Assembly (NCBI RefSeq): GCF_020696975.1
Contig: NZ_JAJGBK010000021.1
Span: 16,187-80,186 of the forward strand
From: Methanoculleus sp.
GTDB lineage: Archaea; Halobacteriota; Methanomicrobia; Methanomicrobiales; Methanoculleaceae
Length of the DNA stretch: 64,000 nt
Direction: 5' to 3'
A program made the position numbers and the translations under genes. This document shows, piece after piece, positions 35,311 to 45,787 of the stretch (positions within the stretch are counted from its first letter, which is position 1; each line of letters opens with the position of its first letter). A model generated the notes under the pieces. The model was not told the origin of the DNA. It did no database searches and saw only the letters and a program-made list of their open reading frames with translations.

Positions 35311-36612
35311 GTGGCGGGAACCTTCGACTTCTCGCCGGACGACCGCTGCAACGCATTCATCACCACCTGCAGCACAGCGCCGTTTACCGACGGTCCGCTC
35401 GCCGGCACAGCCGTCGCGGTCAAGGACAACATATCCACGGCAGGGATACAGACCACCTGCGGGTCACGGATCCTCGAAGGCTACGTACCGCCGTACGACG
35501 CCCACGTTGTGGAACTCCTCCGGAATGCAGGAGCCGCCATCGTCGGCAAGACCAACATGGACGAATTCGGCATGGGCACCACCACCGAGACGAGCGCGTT
35601 CGGCCCCACCAGAAACCCGGTGGACCCGGAGCGGGTGCCCGGCGGTTCGTCCGGCGGGAGCGCCGCCGCAGTCGCTGCAGGCTTCGTCCCGATGGCCCTC
35701 GGCACCGATACCGGCGGCTCGATCCGGTGCCCGGCAGCGTTCTGCGGGATCGTGGGACTCAAACCCACCTACGGGCGGGTCTCCCGCTACGGCCTCATCG
35801 CCTACGCAAACTCCCTTGAGCAGATCGGGCCGATGGCGCGGACGGTGGAGGACGCTTCAAGGCTGATGTCGGTGATCGCGCGGTATGATCCCCGCGACTC
35901 GACGATGCTCGATAAACCCTACGACCATGGGCCAACGGCCGATATCGCAGGCCTCCGGATCGGCGTGCCGGAGGAGTACTTCGGCGAAGGCGTGGACCCC
36001 CGTGTCGCGGAGACGGTCCGTGACGCCATCGGGGTTCTTGAAGGGCTCGGTGCCGAGACGGTCCCGGTGAGCATCCCCGGCATGCGGCACGCGCTCGCGG
36101 CCTACTACGTCATCTGCACGAGCGAAGCCTCCTCAAACCTCGCCCGGTTCGACGGCGTCCGCTACGGTCCGGCCGTCGACACCAGGAAGACCTGGCACGA
36201 GGCCTACCAGGACCTGCGGCAGGAGTTGTTCGGCACGGAAGTCAGACGCCGGATCATGCTCGGCACCTTTGCCCTCTCGGCCGGCTACGCCGGCAGGTAC
36301 TACGCGAAGGCGCAGGTGGCCCGCCGGAACATACGGGAGGACTTCGAGCGGGCCTTCCGCGACGCGGACATCATCGCCGGCCCGACGATGCCGACCGTGG
36401 CCTTCCGCCTCGGCGAGAAGTCCGACCCGCTCTCGATGTACCTCTCCGACATCCTCACGGTGCCCGCAAACCTCGCCGGCATCCCGGCGATATCCGTACC
36501 GTGCGGCAGGGTGGACGGCCTCCCCGTGGGCCTCCAGCTGATGGGAAGGCAGTTTGAGGACGAACGCGTCGTCGACGCTGCGTTTGCCTACGAACAGGAG
36601 GTGAGGGCATGA
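35311..36612 (+). CDS. gatA: Aspartyl/glutamyl-tRNA amidotransferase subunit A
   Basis: The glutaminase subunit, 433 residues, of the amidase-signature family: catalytic Lys in AVKDNI, and the Gly/Ser-rich motif [16 protein letters not shown] with the cis-Ser and nucleophile Ser in [17 protein letters not shown] start directly after the gatC stop. It releases ammonia from glutamine for the GatB kinase. The end overlaps gatB by 4 nt. Confidence 0.96.
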   Translation: MAGTFDFSPDDRCNAFITTCSTAPFTDGPLAGTAVAVKDNISTAGIQTTCGSRILEGYVPPYDAHVVELLRNAGAAIVGKTNMDEFGMGTTTETSAFGPTRNPVDPERVPGGSSGGSAAAVAAGFVPMALGTDTGGSIRCPAAFCGIVGLKPTYGRVSRYGLIAYANSLEQIGPMARTVEDASRLMSVIARYDPRDSTMLDKPYDHGPTADIAGLRIGVPEEYFGEGVDPRVAETVRDAIGVLEGLGAETVPVSIPGMRHALAAYYVICTSEASSNLARFDGVRYGPAVDTRKTWHEAYQDLRQELFGTEVRRRIMLGTFALSAGYAGRYYAKAQVARRNIREDFERAFRDADIIAGPTMPTVAFRLGEKSDPLSMYLSDILTVPANLAGIPAISVPCGRVDGLPVGLQLMGRQFEDERVVDAAFAYEQEVRA

Positions 36613-38024
36613 AGACGATTGTCGGGCTTGAGATCCACGTCCAGCTCGCGACCGCAACGAAGCTCTTCTGCGGGTGCTCGACGGACTACCGCGACGACGA
36701 GCCGAACACCCACTGCTGTCCGGTCTGTCTCGGCCTTCCCGGGGCGCTCCCGCGCCTGAACAGAAAGGCGGTCGAGTATGGCCTCCGGGTAGCAAAAGCC
36801 CTCGACATGAAGGTGCCGGAAGAGTCGGAGTTCGCCCGGAAGAACTACTTCTACCCCGACCTCCCGAAGGCCTACCAGGTCACCCAGTACGACAAACCGC
36901 TCGCGGTAGAGGGGACGGTCGAGATCGAGGACGACGAGGGGCACGAGAAGATCGTCCGGATCACCCGGGTGCACCTCGAGGAGGACCCCGGAAGGCTCGT
37001 CCACGTCGCGGGCGGCTCGAAGTACTCGCTCGTCGACTACAACCGGTCCGGCATCCCGCTCCTTGAGATCGTCACCGAGCCGGATATGCGCTCACCACAG
37101 GAGGCGCGCCGGTTCCTCAACAAGCTCAGGACAATCCTCGAGTATCTCGGGGTCTTTGACGGCGACCGGGAGGGGTCGCTCCGTGTGGATGCAAACATAT
37201 CGCTCGAGGGCTCCGAGCGGGTCGAGGTCAAGAACATCTCCTCCTACAAGGGTGTCGAGAAGGCCCTCACCTTCGAGGTGACCCGGCAGAAGAACCTGCT
37301 CCGGCGCGGCCAGAAGGTGACGAGAGAGACCCGGCACTTCATGGAAGGGCGGGGGATCACCACCTCCGCCCGCGGCAAGGAGGAGGAGCACGACTACCGC
37401 TACTTCCCGGAGCCCGATCTCCGGCCGCTCCGTGTCGCCGGGTGGGTCGCGGAGATCGATCTCCCCGAACTCCCCGTCGCCCGGAAGAACCGGTTCATGG
37501 CTCAGTACGGCATATCGCTCAACCACGCCCGGACCCTGACCGGCGACCTGAAACTGGCCGACTTCTATGAGGAGGTCGCTCACGTCGACCCGGCACTCGC
37601 CGCCACCTGGGTGGCCGACACCCTTCTCGGGGAGCTCAACTACCGCAACATGGGCATCGCGGCCGTCCCTGCCGAACGCTTTACGGAACTCCTCGCACTT
37701 CTGCGGTCCAAGACCATCACTGATGCGGCCGGCGTCCAGGTTCTGCGGGAGATGCTCGATACCTGCGCCGCGGGCAAGCCCTGCGAACCTCCCGCCGCGA
37801 TCGTCGATCGCGAGGGGCTGGCCAGGGCCACAGAGAGCGAGTTCACAGAGGTCGTCGAGAAGGTGATCGCTGCAAACCCACAGGCGGTCGAGGACTACCG
37901 GGCCGGCAAGAACGGCGCCCTGAACTACATCGTAGGGCAGGTGATGAAAGAGACTCGAGGCCGGGCTGACCCGCGTGAACTCGGGCGAATCGTAGCCGAA
38001 AGTATCGATACAGGCGGGGTGTAA
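36609..38024 (+). CDS. gatB: Aspartyl/glutamyl-tRNA amidotransferase subunit B
   Basis: The subunit that phosphorylates the tRNA-bound acidic side chain and accepts ammonia. The 471-residue protein starts with the conserved [19 protein letters not shown] and has the zinc cysteines C-x-C and [10 protein letters not shown]. The [17 protein letters not shown] motif and the helical/YqeY-like tail domain that contacts the tRNA are also present. The ATGA overlap with gatA indicates coupling. topA follows after 6 nt. Confidence 0.97.
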   Translation: MKTIVGLEIHVQLATATKLFCGCSTDYRDDEPNTHCCPVCLGLPGALPRLNRKAVEYGLRVAKALDMKVPEESEFARKNYFYPDLPKAYQVTQYDKPLAVEGTVEIEDDEGHEKIVRITRVHLEEDPGRLVHVAGGSKYSLVDYNRSGIPLLEIVTEPDMRSPQEARRFLNKLRTILEYLGVFDGDREGSLRVDANISLEGSERVEVKNISSYKGVEKALTFEVTRQKNLLRRGQKVTRETRHFMEGRGITTSARGKEEEHDYRYFPEPDLRPLRVAGWVAEIDLPELPVARKNRFMAQYGISLNHARTLTGDLKLADFYEEVAHVDPALAATWVADTLLGELNYRNMGIAAVPAERFTELLALLRSKTITDAAGVQVLREMLDTCAAGKPCEPPAAIVDREGLARATESEFTEVVEKVIAANPQAVEDYRAGKNGALNYIVGQVMKETRGRADPRELGRIVAESIDTGGV

Positions 38025-38030
38025 TCCGCA

Positions 38031-40826
38031 GTGCATCTGATCATCGCAGAAAAGAACATTTCGGCAAACCGGATCGCGCAGATCCTCGCCGGCAACGAGA
38101 AGGTGAGGGCGTCGAAGGACGGAAACGTATCCACCTACTCCTTTGACACGAAGACGGTGGTAGGCCTCAAAGGGCACGTGGTGGAGGTGGACTTCGAACC
38201 CGGCTACACGAACTGGCGAAGCGAAATCCACACCCCGCGAAGCCTCATCGACGCGGGCACCGTCAAGAAGCCGACCGAGAAGAAGATCGTCAACCTCATC
38301 CAGAAACTCTCAAAGAAGGCCGACCTCGTCACTATCGCGACCGATTACGATACCGAAGGAGAGTTGATAGGGAAAGAGGCCTACGAACTCGTCCGTGCGG
38401 TGAACCCCGGCGTCAGGATCAACCGGGCCCGGTTCTCGGCAATTACCCCGGCGGAGATCCGCTCCGCGTTTGAGAACCTGACCGACCTCGACTTCGCTCT
38501 TGCGGCCGCCGGCGAGACCCGCCAGACGGTCGACCTGATGTGGGGGGCGTCGCTGACCCGGTTCATCAGCCTTGCGGCCCGTCGGGGCGGCAAGAACATC
38601 CTCTCCGTCGGCCGGGTCCAGAGCCCGACGCTCGCCATGATCGTCGAGCGTGAGCGCGAGATCGAGAACTTCGTCCCCCAGACCTACTGGATGCTCTCGC
38701 TTGCGACCGAGAAAGACGGGATGCCGGTGGAGGCGCGGCATACCAGAGGACGGTTCACCGACCATGAGGAGGGCCTCGCCGCCGAGGCGGCGACCAGGGA
38801 GCCGCTCATCGTCACGGACGTGAAAGAGGGGCAGAAGACCGACCGGGCGCCGGCGCCGTTCGATACCACGACGTTCATCGTCGCGGCGAGCCGTCTGGGC
38901 CTCTCGGCGGCGAACGCGATGCGGATCGCCGAAGACCTCTACATGAACGGGTACATCTCCTACCCGAGGACCGACAACACGGTCTACCCGAAGTCCCTGA
39001 ACCTGAACGGGATCCTGGACACCCTCCGGGGAGGGGTCTTTGATAAGGACGTCGCCTGGGTGCAGCAGCACCGGCGCCCCGTCCCGACCCGGGGCAAGAA
39101 GGAGAGCACCGACCACCCGCCGATTCACCCGACGGGCGCCGCGACCCGCGAGGCCCTCGGGCAGGACCAATGGAAGGTCTACGAACTCATCGTCCGCCGG
39201 TTCCTTGCGACCCTCTCCCCCGATGCGACATGGATGACCACGAAGTGCCTCTTCGACGCGTCGGGCGAGCCCTACACGGCAACAGGCGGCCGGCTCCTCT
39301 CCCCCGGGTGGCGCCGGATCTACCCCTACTCGGAAGCAAAAGAGAATATCCTCCCGGTCTTTGCCGTGGGCGAGAGGCTGCCGATCAAGAAGGTGAACCT
39401 TGAGGAGAAGCAGACGCAGCCGCCGGCACGCTACTCCCAGAGCCGGCTCATCCAGGTGATGGAGGAACTCGGCCTCGGCACGAAGAGCACCCGGCACGAA
39501 GTTATCGGCAAACTCGTCTCCCGCCGCTACGTGGAAGGGAACCCGCTCCGCCCGACGCTCGTCGGGAGAGCCGTCACCGACGCGCTCGATAACCACGCGG
39601 AGACGATTACGGAGCCCGAGATGACCCGGACGCTTGAAGAGCATATGCAGCTCATCAAGCAGCGCCAGCGCTCCCGCGACGACGTCATCACCGAGTCGCG
39701 CGAGATGCTGCATCGGGTCTTTGACAAACTCGAAGCGCACGAGGCGGAGATCGGCACCGAGATCATGGAGCAGACCGCTGAGGAGCACACCGTCGGCCCC
39801 TGCCCGGTCTGCGGCCACGATCTGCGGATCCGGCATCTCGGCATCTCCCAGTTCATCGGGTGCACCGGCTATCCCGAGTGCCGGTTCAACATCAGCCTGC
39901 CCGGCAGCACCTGGGGGCGGGCAATCCGGATCGAGCAGACCTGCGAGAAGCACAACCTCGCCCATGTCCGCCTCATCCGGAAAGGCTCTCGCCCATGGGA
40001 TATCGGCTGCCCGCTCTGCACCCATATCGCCTCGAACGTCGAGGCGCTCCGGATGATGCCCTCGATGACCGACGACCTCGTGCAGCGCCTGCACAAGCAC
40101 CACATCTACACGGTCTCTGAGATCGCGGGCACGCAGCCTCACGACCTCATGGAGACTGTCGGCGTCGGTGCCGGGGAGGCCGAAACCCTCGTCCGGGAGG
40201 CAGAAGATGCCCTCGAGATCCTCCGGCGCCGTTCGGAACTCCGAAAATTCGTCCGGAAGGTTGTCCCCCCACGAAAGGGCCGGAGCCATGCGAAGATCAT
40301 CAAAAGTTTCCTCGAAGAGGGGATCGGGGACATCCAGGCGCTCTCCCGTGCCGAACCCGCGACCCTGAAGAAGGCCGGGCTCGGCGATGCCGTGGCAACG
40401 GAACTTCTTGCGGCAGCCCGCGGGCTCTGCAACGAGCGCGCCCTCCGGGAAGCCGGGGTCCCCGCTGTCAGCCTGAAGAAGTATCAGGCCGGCGGCGTAG
40501 CAACCCCCGACGACTTCTGCTATCTCCCCATCCCCTACCTTGCAAGCAAAACCGGCATTAATCCGGAGACCGTACATAAACATGTGGATATGGTCTGCAG
40601 GCACCTCGGCCGCCCCACTCCTGCGAAGGTCACCAAAGCAGCCCTCGAACGCGGGCGAAAAGAACTTCTGGAGATCCCCGGCCTCGGGGAGGCGACCGTT
40701 GAGAGGCTCTACCTTGCAGGCATATACGACGCCGCGACGCTTCGCGAAGCGGATCCGGAGAAGGTCTCCTCGATCACCGGTATCCCAGAGACCAGACTCC
40801 ACGACTACATCGGCTATCTGAAGTGA
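38031..40826 (+). CDS. topA: DNA topoisomerase I (type IA)
   Basis: Relaxes negatively supercoiled DNA by cutting one strand. The 931-residue protein starts with GTG and has the Toprim domain (IIAEKN, then ATDYDTEGELIG), the core with the active-site tyrosine about 311 in ISYPRTDN, and a C-terminal zinc-ribbon region (CPVCGH, CTGYPEC, CPLC). Several helix-hairpin-helix segments follow, with a HhH near the end (LLEIPGLGEATVERLYLAG). The extra HhH part is longer than in bacterial TopA. It is 6 nt after gatB. Confidence 0.94.
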   Translation: MHLIIAEKNISANRIAQILAGNEKVRASKDGNVSTYSFDTKTVVGLKGHVVEVDFEPGYTNWRSEIHTPRSLIDAGTVKKPTEKKIVNLIQKLSKKADLVTIATDYDTEGELIGKEAYELVRAVNPGVRINRARFSAITPAEIRSAFENLTDLDFALAAAGETRQTVDLMWGASLTRFISLAARRGGKNILSVGRVQSPTLAMIVEREREIENFVPQTYWMLSLATEKDGMPVEARHTRGRFTDHEEGLAAEAATREPLIVTDVKEGQKTDRAPAPFDTTTFIVAASRLGLSAANAMRIAEDLYMNGYISYPRTDNTVYPKSLNLNGILDTLRGGVFDKDVAWVQQHRRPVPTRGKKESTDHPPIHPTGAATREALGQDQWKVYELIVRRFLATLSPDATWMTTKCLFDASGEPYTATGGRLLSPGWRRIYPYSEAKENILPVFAVGERLPIKKVNLEEKQTQPPARYSQSRLIQVMEELGLGTKSTRHEVIGKLVSRRYVEGNPLRPTLVGRAVTDALDNHAETITEPEMTRTLEEHMQLIKQRQRSRDDVITESREMLHRVFDKLEAHEAEIGTEIMEQTAEEHTVGPCPVCGHDLRIRHLGISQFIGCTGYPECRFNISLPGSTWGRAIRIEQTCEKHNLAHVRLIRKGSRPWDIGCPLCTHIASNVEALRMMPSMTDDLVQRLHKHHIYTVSEIAGTQPHDLMETVGVGAGEAETLVREAEDALEILRRRSELRKFVRKVVPPRKGRSHAKIIKSFLEEGIGDIQALSRAEPATLKKAGLGDAVATELLAAARGLCNERALREAGVPAVSLKKYQAGGVATPDDFCYLPIPYLASKTGINPETVHKHVDMVCRHLGRPTPAKVTKAALERGRKELLEIPGLGEATVERLYLAGIYDAATLREADPEKVSSITGIPETRLHDYIGYLK

Positions 40827-40830
40827 CACC

Positions 40831-41523
40831 ATGCACGCGAACTGGAAGACCTGGGCACACGTGACAAAACTGGACCCCGATAAACACCTCCCGCAGGAAT
40901 CCATCGAGGATATCGTGACGAGCGGGACCGACGCCCTGATGCTCTCGGGCACCCTGAACGTGACACGGGAGAACCTCCACGAACTCCTGGATCTGGTCTC
41001 TGCCTACGGGCTGCCGCTGGTGGTTGAACCGGCGAGCCCCGACTGCGCTATATTCGACGGGCCAATCGACCACCTCTTCGTGCCCAGCGTGATGAACACA
41101 AACGACGCCCGCTGGATCATCGGGAAGCACTACGCCTGGCTCCGCCGCGCGAGCAGCGTCGACTGGGAGATGGTGGTGCCTGAGGCCTACATCGTCCTCA
41201 ACCCGAACTCCGCCGTCGGACGGGTGACGGGGGCGGACTGCTCCCTCTCGGCCGAGGATGTTGCCGCGTTCGCAGAGGTGGCGGACCGTTACTTCCGGTT
41301 CCCGATCGTCTACATCGAGTACAGCGGGACCTACGGGGACCCTTGCATTGTGCAGGCGGCCGCCGACGCAGTCGAGGATGCCATCCTCTACTACGGCGGC
41401 GGTATCCGCTCGGCGGAGCAGGCCGCGGAGATGGGCCGCATTGCCGATACAATCGTCGTAGGAAACGCGGTTTACGAAGAAGGAGTCGATGTGCTCCGGG
41501 CGACGGTCCGGGCGGTACAGTGA
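40831..41523 (+). CDS. Geranylgeranylglyceryl phosphate synthase
   Basis: Attaches geranylgeranyl diphosphate to sn-glycerol-1-phosphate, the first committed step of archaeal membrane-ether lipid synthesis. The 230-residue (beta/alpha)8-barrel of the PcrB/GGGPS family is recognised by HVTKLDPDKHLP at the N-terminus, the YIEYSGTYGDP motif and the C-terminal phosphate loop YGGGIRSAEQA. It follows topA by 4 nt and precedes trmJ-like by 3 nt. Confidence 0.94.
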   Translation: MHANWKTWAHVTKLDPDKHLPQESIEDIVTSGTDALMLSGTLNVTRENLHELLDLVSAYGLPLVVEPASPDCAIFDGPIDHLFVPSVMNTNDARWIIGKHYAWLRRASSVDWEMVVPEAYIVLNPNSAVGRVTGADCSLSAEDVAAFAEVADRYFRFPIVYIEYSGTYGDPCIVQAAADAVEDAILYYGGGIRSAEQAAEMGRIADTIVVGNAVYEEGVDVLRATVRAVQ

Positions 41524-41526
41524 GAC

Positions 41527-42225
41527 ATGCCTGAGATCTCAATCGTCCTCATCGAACCCCTTTACGAGGGGAATGTCGGATTTGCCGCCCGGGTGATGAA
41601 GAACTTCGGGTTTACCCGGCTGGTCCTCGTCAACCCCTGCCCGCTCGGCGACGACGCTTTCATGCGCGCCTCCCACGCCCGTGACGTCCTGGAGAACGCC
41701 CGCCGGATGACGATCGAGGAGGTCTACCGGGAGTTCGATTTCGTCGTCGCGACGACCGGCGAGGTGAGCAAGTCGGTCTGCACCCCGATGCGGATGCCCT
41801 ACTACGAGCCGGCGGAGGTCAGGGAGATCGTCGCGGATATCGACGGGACGGTCGCGATCCTCTTCGGGCGGGAGAACTGGGGTCTCGCGAACACCGAACT
41901 TAAGCGAGCGAACCTCATCTGCACCATCCCGACATCGGAGATCTACCCTATCCTCAACCTCTCCCATGCGGTGGGCATCCTCAGTTACGAACTCGCGAAC
42001 CTGCCGCGCGGGACCTACCCGCTCGCGGGGTCCGTCGAGATGGATTCGCTCTACCGGCATATCGACGCGTTTCTCGACCGGATCGACCACCCGGACTTCA
42101 AGCGGGAGAACACGATGGTCCTCATCCGCCGCGTGCTCGGCCGGACGAAGCTGACCATCCGCGAGGCGAGCACACTTCATGGGTTGATGCGCCGGACGGA
42201 GTGGCATCTCGAAAACAAAGAATAG
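41527..42225 (+). CDS. trmJ: SpoU/TrmJ-type tRNA 2'-O-methyltransferase
   Basis: A 232-residue SPOUT methyltransferase that probably 2'-O-methylates position 32 of tRNA by family. N-terminal [20 protein letters not shown], the knot region [15 protein letters not shown], and [13 protein letters not shown] are the three conserved SpoU motifs. The C-terminal helical extension matches the length of TrmJ rather than TrmL. The exact target is inference. It is co-transcribed with the GGGP synthase and dcd. Confidence 0.9.
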   Translation: MPEISIVLIEPLYEGNVGFAARVMKNFGFTRLVLVNPCPLGDDAFMRASHARDVLENARRMTIEEVYREFDFVVATTGEVSKSVCTPMRMPYYEPAEVREIVADIDGTVAILFGRENWGLANTELKRANLICTIPTSEIYPILNLSHAVGILSYELANLPRGTYPLAGSVEMDSLYRHIDAFLDRIDHPDFKRENTMVLIRRVLGRTKLTIREASTLHGLMRRTEWHLENKE

Positions 42226-42247
42226 TTTGCAGGAGAGATCTAAGGGA

Positions 42248-42805
42248 ATGATTCTTGTCGACTGGCAGATAGAAGACCGCATCAGGCGCGGGCATATCCG
42301 GGTGGAACCCTTTGATCCCGACCTGATCCAGCCAAACTCCCTCGATATCAGGCTCGGCTCCCACTTTGTCTGGTACGTCCCGGGAGATACGGTGATCGAC
42401 CCCTACGAGAAGGAGACCGTCTGCGCAAAGACCGAGGAGATGGTGGCCGATTCGATCGTCCTTGCTCCCGGGCAGTTTCTCCTCGCCGAGACCCTGGAGT
42501 CGATCGAACTCCCCGACGACATCGTGGCAAGCATCGAGGGGAAGAGCAGCATCGCGCGTCTCGGGGTCGAACTCCATCAGACGGGAGGCTGGATCGACGC
42601 GGGCTTCCGGGGGACGATCACGCTCGAGATGTGCAACGTGAACGCCCGGCCGGTCAAGGTCTACGCGGGGATGCCGATCGGGCAGCTGGTCTTCTACCGC
42701 ACGGATCGTGCCGCGCGCCCGTACAACATGAAGCAGGACGCGAAGTACATGGACCAGCGGCAGGCGACCCTCTCCCGCTACCACGAGAACGCGCGTCACG
42801 CGTGA
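42248..42805 (+). CDS. dcd: dCTP deaminase
   Basis: Converts dCTP to dUTP for dTTP synthesis. The 185-residue protein has [11 protein letters not shown], the catalytic [10 protein letters not shown] motif, and [14 protein letters not shown], all typical of the dUTPase-related deaminase family. The frame is open from 42227; the ATG at 42248 follows a ggagag-like ribosome-binding site. The last codons form the 12-bp palindrome gtcacgcgtgac (42795-42806), overlapping the stop. Confidence 0.95.
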   Translation: MILVDWQIEDRIRRGHIRVEPFDPDLIQPNSLDIRLGSHFVWYVPGDTVIDPYEKETVCAKTEEMVADSIVLAPGQFLLAETLESIELPDDIVASIEGKSSIARLGVELHQTGGWIDAGFRGTITLEMCNVNARPVKVYAGMPIGQLVFYRTDRAARPYNMKQDAKYMDQRQATLSRYHENARHA

Positions 42806-42837
42806 CCCCGCGCCGGCAATCCGGCAAATCTCACACA

Positions 42838-42860
42838 CCCCTTCCCCTGCCGGGAAGGGG
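42838..42860 (+). terminator. Hairpin after dcd
   Basis: A perfect 9-bp stem (ccccttccc/gggaagggg) with a 5-nt loop lies about 33 nt after the dcd stop. There is no T-run, so termination is not certain; it may instead protect the 3' end of the message. Confidence 0.4.
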
Positions 42861-42902
42861 CGGGCGGGGCGCCAGGTGCTCCCGCCCGGAGAGCGTTATG
42901 CA

Positions 42903-42910
42903 CTATATAG
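42903..42910 (+). promoter_or_regulatory. TATA box of thrS
   Basis: ctatatag lies 40-47 nt before the thrS ATG at 42950, predicting a leader of about 18 nt. Confidence 0.5.
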
Positions 42911-42949
42911 CAGGAAAACAGATATTGAACGATTCAACTGGGGATACCA

Positions 42950-44788
42950 ATGCGACTTCTTCTAATCCACTCTGATCATATCGAATACGAGGCCCGGAAG
43001 AAGACGAAGGTCGCCGAAGAGGATGCGGTCCAGAAGGACGCCCTCGATGAGGCGCTCGCCGTCTTCTGCGCGGTTGAGTCTGTCGACGAGGAGAACATCG
43101 AGGATGTCATCAGGCAGGCGGTAGACGAGATCGTCACGACTGCCGGGCAGCTCGGCACCACCAATATCATGATCTACCCCTATGCCCACCTCTCCTCCGA
43201 CCTTGCAGCGCCGGAGACGGCGGTGAGCGCCCTTAAGGGGATCGAGGAGGCTCTCAGCGCGAATGATGAGTTCGTCGTAAAGCGCGCTCCGTTCGGCTGG
43301 TACAAGGCTTTCACCGTCACGTGCAAGGGTCACCCGCTCTCGGAACTTTCCCGGACGATTGTGCCCGGCGAAGGGGCGGCAGCCGCCCCGAAGAAGGAGA
43401 TCCAGCACGAGTTCTTCGTCCTCACTCCCGAAGGGGAGCGAAGAGACGCTGCCGGCTACGTGAAGGAAAACACGCCTTTTGCCTCGCTCATAAAAAAAGA
43501 GCTCGGATACCCGGGGCCGGAGGGAGCCGAACCGGTTCACGTGGACCTGATGCGTGCGAAGGAACTCGTGGAGTACGAGCCACGTTCGGACGTCGGGCAC
43601 CACCGCTGGATGCCCCGGGGCAAGTTGATCCGGGACCTTCTCTCTGACTACGTCCTCTCTCAGGTGCTCGAGTACGGCGGGATGCCGGTGGAGACCCCGG
43701 TGATGTACGACCTCGGCGATAAGGCGATCGCGGAACACGCCGCAAAGTTCGGGGAGCGGCAGTACCGGTTCAAGAGCGGCAACCGCGACATGATGCTCCG
43801 GTTTGCGGCCTGTTTCGGCATGTTCTCCATCATGCACGATATGCACATCTCGCCGAACACCCTCCCGATGAAACTCTACGAGCTCTCGACCTACTCGTTC
43901 CGGCACGAGCAGAAGGGCGAGGTGATCGGCTTAAAGCGTCTGCGCGCATTCACGATGCCCGATATGCACACCCTCTGCCGCGACGTGGACGGCGCGCTTG
44001 CGGCGTTCGAGGAGCAGCTCGCGATAGGCTGGAAGAGCGGCGAGGACCTTGAGACCCCCCTCGTCGGGGTCTTCCGGTGCACCCGGGACTTCTTTGAGCA
44101 GTACGAACTCTGGGTGAAGGAGATCGTCGCAAAATCAGGCGTCCCGATGCTGATCGAGGTCCTCTCGGAGCGGACCCACTACTGGATCGCGAAGGTCGAC
44201 CTTGCGGCGATCGATGCCCAGGGAAGGCCGATTGAGAACCCGACGGTCCAGATCGACGTGGAGAGCGCCGACCGGTTCGATATCAAGTATTACGCCCCTG
44301 ATGGGACGGAGATCCACCCCCCGATCCTCCACTGCTCACCGACGGGCTCGATCGAGCGGGTGATCTGCGCGATGCTCGAGGGCACCGCGGCACAGGAGGT
44401 CCCCTCGTTCCCGACCTGGCTCGCCCCGACCCAGGTCAGGCTGGTCCCGGTGGCGGAGCGGCACGTCTGCTTCGCGGAAGAGATCGGCACCCGCCTGAAC
44501 GCGGCCGGCATCCGGGCGGACGTCGACGACCGGGACGAGAGCGTGAACAAGAAGGTCCGCGAGGCCGGAATGGACTGGGTGCCCTACGTCGCGGTGATCG
44601 GCGACCAGGAGGCCGAGACCGGCCGGCTCACGGTCACCATCCGGAAACTCTCGGAGAAGAAGAAGCCTTACAAGGAGATGATGACCGAGAGCGAACTCGT
44701 CCAGGCGGTGAAGATGGAGACCGCCGGAAAGCCCTTCCGGCCGCTCTATACCCCGAGGCTCCTTTCCCGGAAGCCCCGGTTTATTTAA
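42950..44788 (+). CDS. thrS: Threonyl-tRNA synthetase, archaeal type
   Basis: Charges tRNA-Thr. The 612-residue protein opens with the archaeal editing domain related to D-tyrosyl-tRNA deacylase ([19 protein letters not shown], ending about residue 145), instead of the bacterial TGS/AxRS pair. A class II core follows (motif 2 in [28 protein letters not shown], motif 3 in [11 protein letters not shown]) and a C-terminal anticodon-binding domain ([12 protein letters not shown]). An oligo-T tract follows the stop. Confidence 0.96.
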   Translation: MRLLLIHSDHIEYEARKKTKVAEEDAVQKDALDEALAVFCAVESVDEENIEDVIRQAVDEIVTTAGQLGTTNIMIYPYAHLSSDLAAPETAVSALKGIEEALSANDEFVVKRAPFGWYKAFTVTCKGHPLSELSRTIVPGEGAAAAPKKEIQHEFFVLTPEGERRDAAGYVKENTPFASLIKKELGYPGPEGAEPVHVDLMRAKELVEYEPRSDVGHHRWMPRGKLIRDLLSDYVLSQVLEYGGMPVETPVMYDLGDKAIAEHAAKFGERQYRFKSGNRDMMLRFAACFGMFSIMHDMHISPNTLPMKLYELSTYSFRHEQKGEVIGLKRLRAFTMPDMHTLCRDVDGALAAFEEQLAIGWKSGEDLETPLVGVFRCTRDFFEQYELWVKEIVAKSGVPMLIEVLSERTHYWIAKVDLAAIDAQGRPIENPTVQIDVESADRFDIKYYAPDGTEIHPPILHCSPTGSIERVICAMLEGTAAQEVPSFPTWLAPTQVRLVPVAERHVCFAEEIGTRLNAAGIRADVDDRDESVNKKVREAGMDWVPYVAVIGDQEAETGRLTVTIRKLSEKKKPYKEMMTESELVQAVKMETAGKPFRPLYTPRLLSRKPRFI

Positions 44789-44790
44789 TC

Positions 44791-44797
44791 TTTTTTT
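44791..44797 (+). terminator. Oligo-T terminator of thrS
   Basis: Seven consecutive T just after the thrS stop codon; archaeal transcription often ends at such tracts without a hairpin. Confidence 0.5.
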
Positions 44798-44830
44798 GCG
44801 CGATTTTCGGGGCACCACGATCCAAAGGGG

Positions 44831-44855
44831 CGGAGCGTGAGCGCCGCAGGCGCGA
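44831..44855 (+). repeat. Short hairpin repeat, copy 2 (3' of thrS)
   Basis: Partner of 12992-13016: 21 of 25 nt identical, with a GCGCC-GCA-GGCGC stem-loop. It lies 43 nt after the thrS stop, the same spacing as in copy 1 from the Rsm22-like stop. Confidence 0.55.
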
Positions 44856-44896
44856 CTTGCGATAGATGTGCCCGCCATCGTCTCCTTCGGACAGTC

Positions 44897-45046
44897 ACAC
44901 GCAAGTGGCAGCAGACGAAGCGGTTGAGCGAGAGAAATCCTGGTACAGTGGACCGTGGTGGCTATCGCCATACGGGGAGGGGTTGCAGGGGGGGGACCCC
45001 CCTCCCCTGTCCCCACCCCCCAGGGTGATACTCCCACGGTCCACTG
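44897..45046 (+). repeat. Dispersed intergenic repeat, copy 2, with terminal inverted repeat
   Basis: The left part matches 1886-1985. From 44946 the element is bounded by a perfect 13-bp inverted repeat: cagtggaccgtgg (44946-44958) and ccacggtccactg (45034-45046), with G- and C-runs between that could pair. The 101-nt unit looks like a miniature inverted-repeat element. It carries no credible gene. Confidence 0.55.
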
Positions 45047-45226
45047 CATCCAGACATCTCGCTATTCCGTCCCTTCGTTGTTGCAAACCGAGACAGCCCA
45101 GCTTCCTCGAAATTCACGGATTTCCTCCTCAATCATTGCTTTCCTGAGGGTCAGAGGTGAATCTGCAGCCTCTCCTCTCATACATACCCCGACCCAACAC
45201 CCTACCAAAACCCGCCCCCAACAAGG

Positions 45227-45234
45227 TATAAAAG
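45227..45234 (+). promoter_or_regulatory. TATA box of the ferritin-like gene
   Basis: tataaaag, 35-42 nt before the ATG at 45269, gives a predicted leader of about 14 nt. Confidence 0.5.
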
Positions 45235-45268
45235 CCTCAGATGCTACTCTCCCACCGGTGCATGAATC

Positions 45269-45724
45269 ATGAACGTCGAAGAGTACCGCTCCATCATATC
45301 AAACGCCATCGACCGCGAGATCGAGGCATACACCTTCTACCGGACCGTCAGGGAGAAGGTCAAGGACGAGAACCTGAAAAATCTCTTCAACGAACTTGCC
45401 GGTGAAGAGAGCCAGCACAGGAAGACACTCGAAGGCTTTCTCACGAAAGAGCCCGGAAAACTCGGGTTCGACACAAAGCGGAACTACAAGATCGCCGAGA
45501 CCCTGGAGACCCCGCCGCTCTCGGCGGACTTAAAACCGCTCGACGGCCTCGTTATCGCGATCAGAAAAGAACTCGACGCCATGCAGATGTATACCCAGCT
45601 TGCGAGCCTCAGCGTGGATCCCGAGCAGATGGAACTCTTCGAGAGCCTCGCCTCGATGGAACGGGGCCACAAGGCGCGCCTTGAGGACATCTACACCAAC
45701 ATGGCGTTCCCGGAGGCATGGTGA
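45269..45724 (+). CDS. Ferritin-like/rubrerythrin-domain protein
   Basis: A 151-residue four-helix-bundle protein with the di-iron pattern E-x(6)-Y, EESQH (E-x-x-H) in the first helix pair and a matching EL-x(2)-M, MERGHKARLED in the second. It lacks the rubredoxin domain of rubrerythrin. Such proteins detoxify peroxide or store iron in anaerobes. The length is normal for the domain alone. It is monocistronic; the downstream gene is convergent. Confidence 0.85.
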   Translation: MNVEEYRSIISNAIDREIEAYTFYRTVREKVKDENLKNLFNELAGEESQHRKTLEGFLTKEPGKLGFDTKRNYKIAETLETPPLSADLKPLDGLVIAIRKELDAMQMYTQLASLSVDPEQMELFESLASMERGHKARLEDIYTNMAFPEAW

Positions 45725-45787
45725 GGGGAGAGCAGGCGGACCTGCCCCCAGCACCTCCTTCACGCTTCTTCCTGCCCCCGGCCCCTC

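Noticed and set aside
38310..40952. An 880-codon minus-strand frame antisense to topA
   Set aside because: The plus strand encodes an unambiguous topoisomerase I; the antisense frame is Arg/Gly/Pro/Asp-rich with no motif, typical of high-GC shadows.
44336..45049. A 237-codon minus-strand frame running from inside thrS into the intergenic repeat
   Set aside because: It is antisense to conserved thrS codons, carries no motif and is explained by high GC, which keeps shadow frames open.
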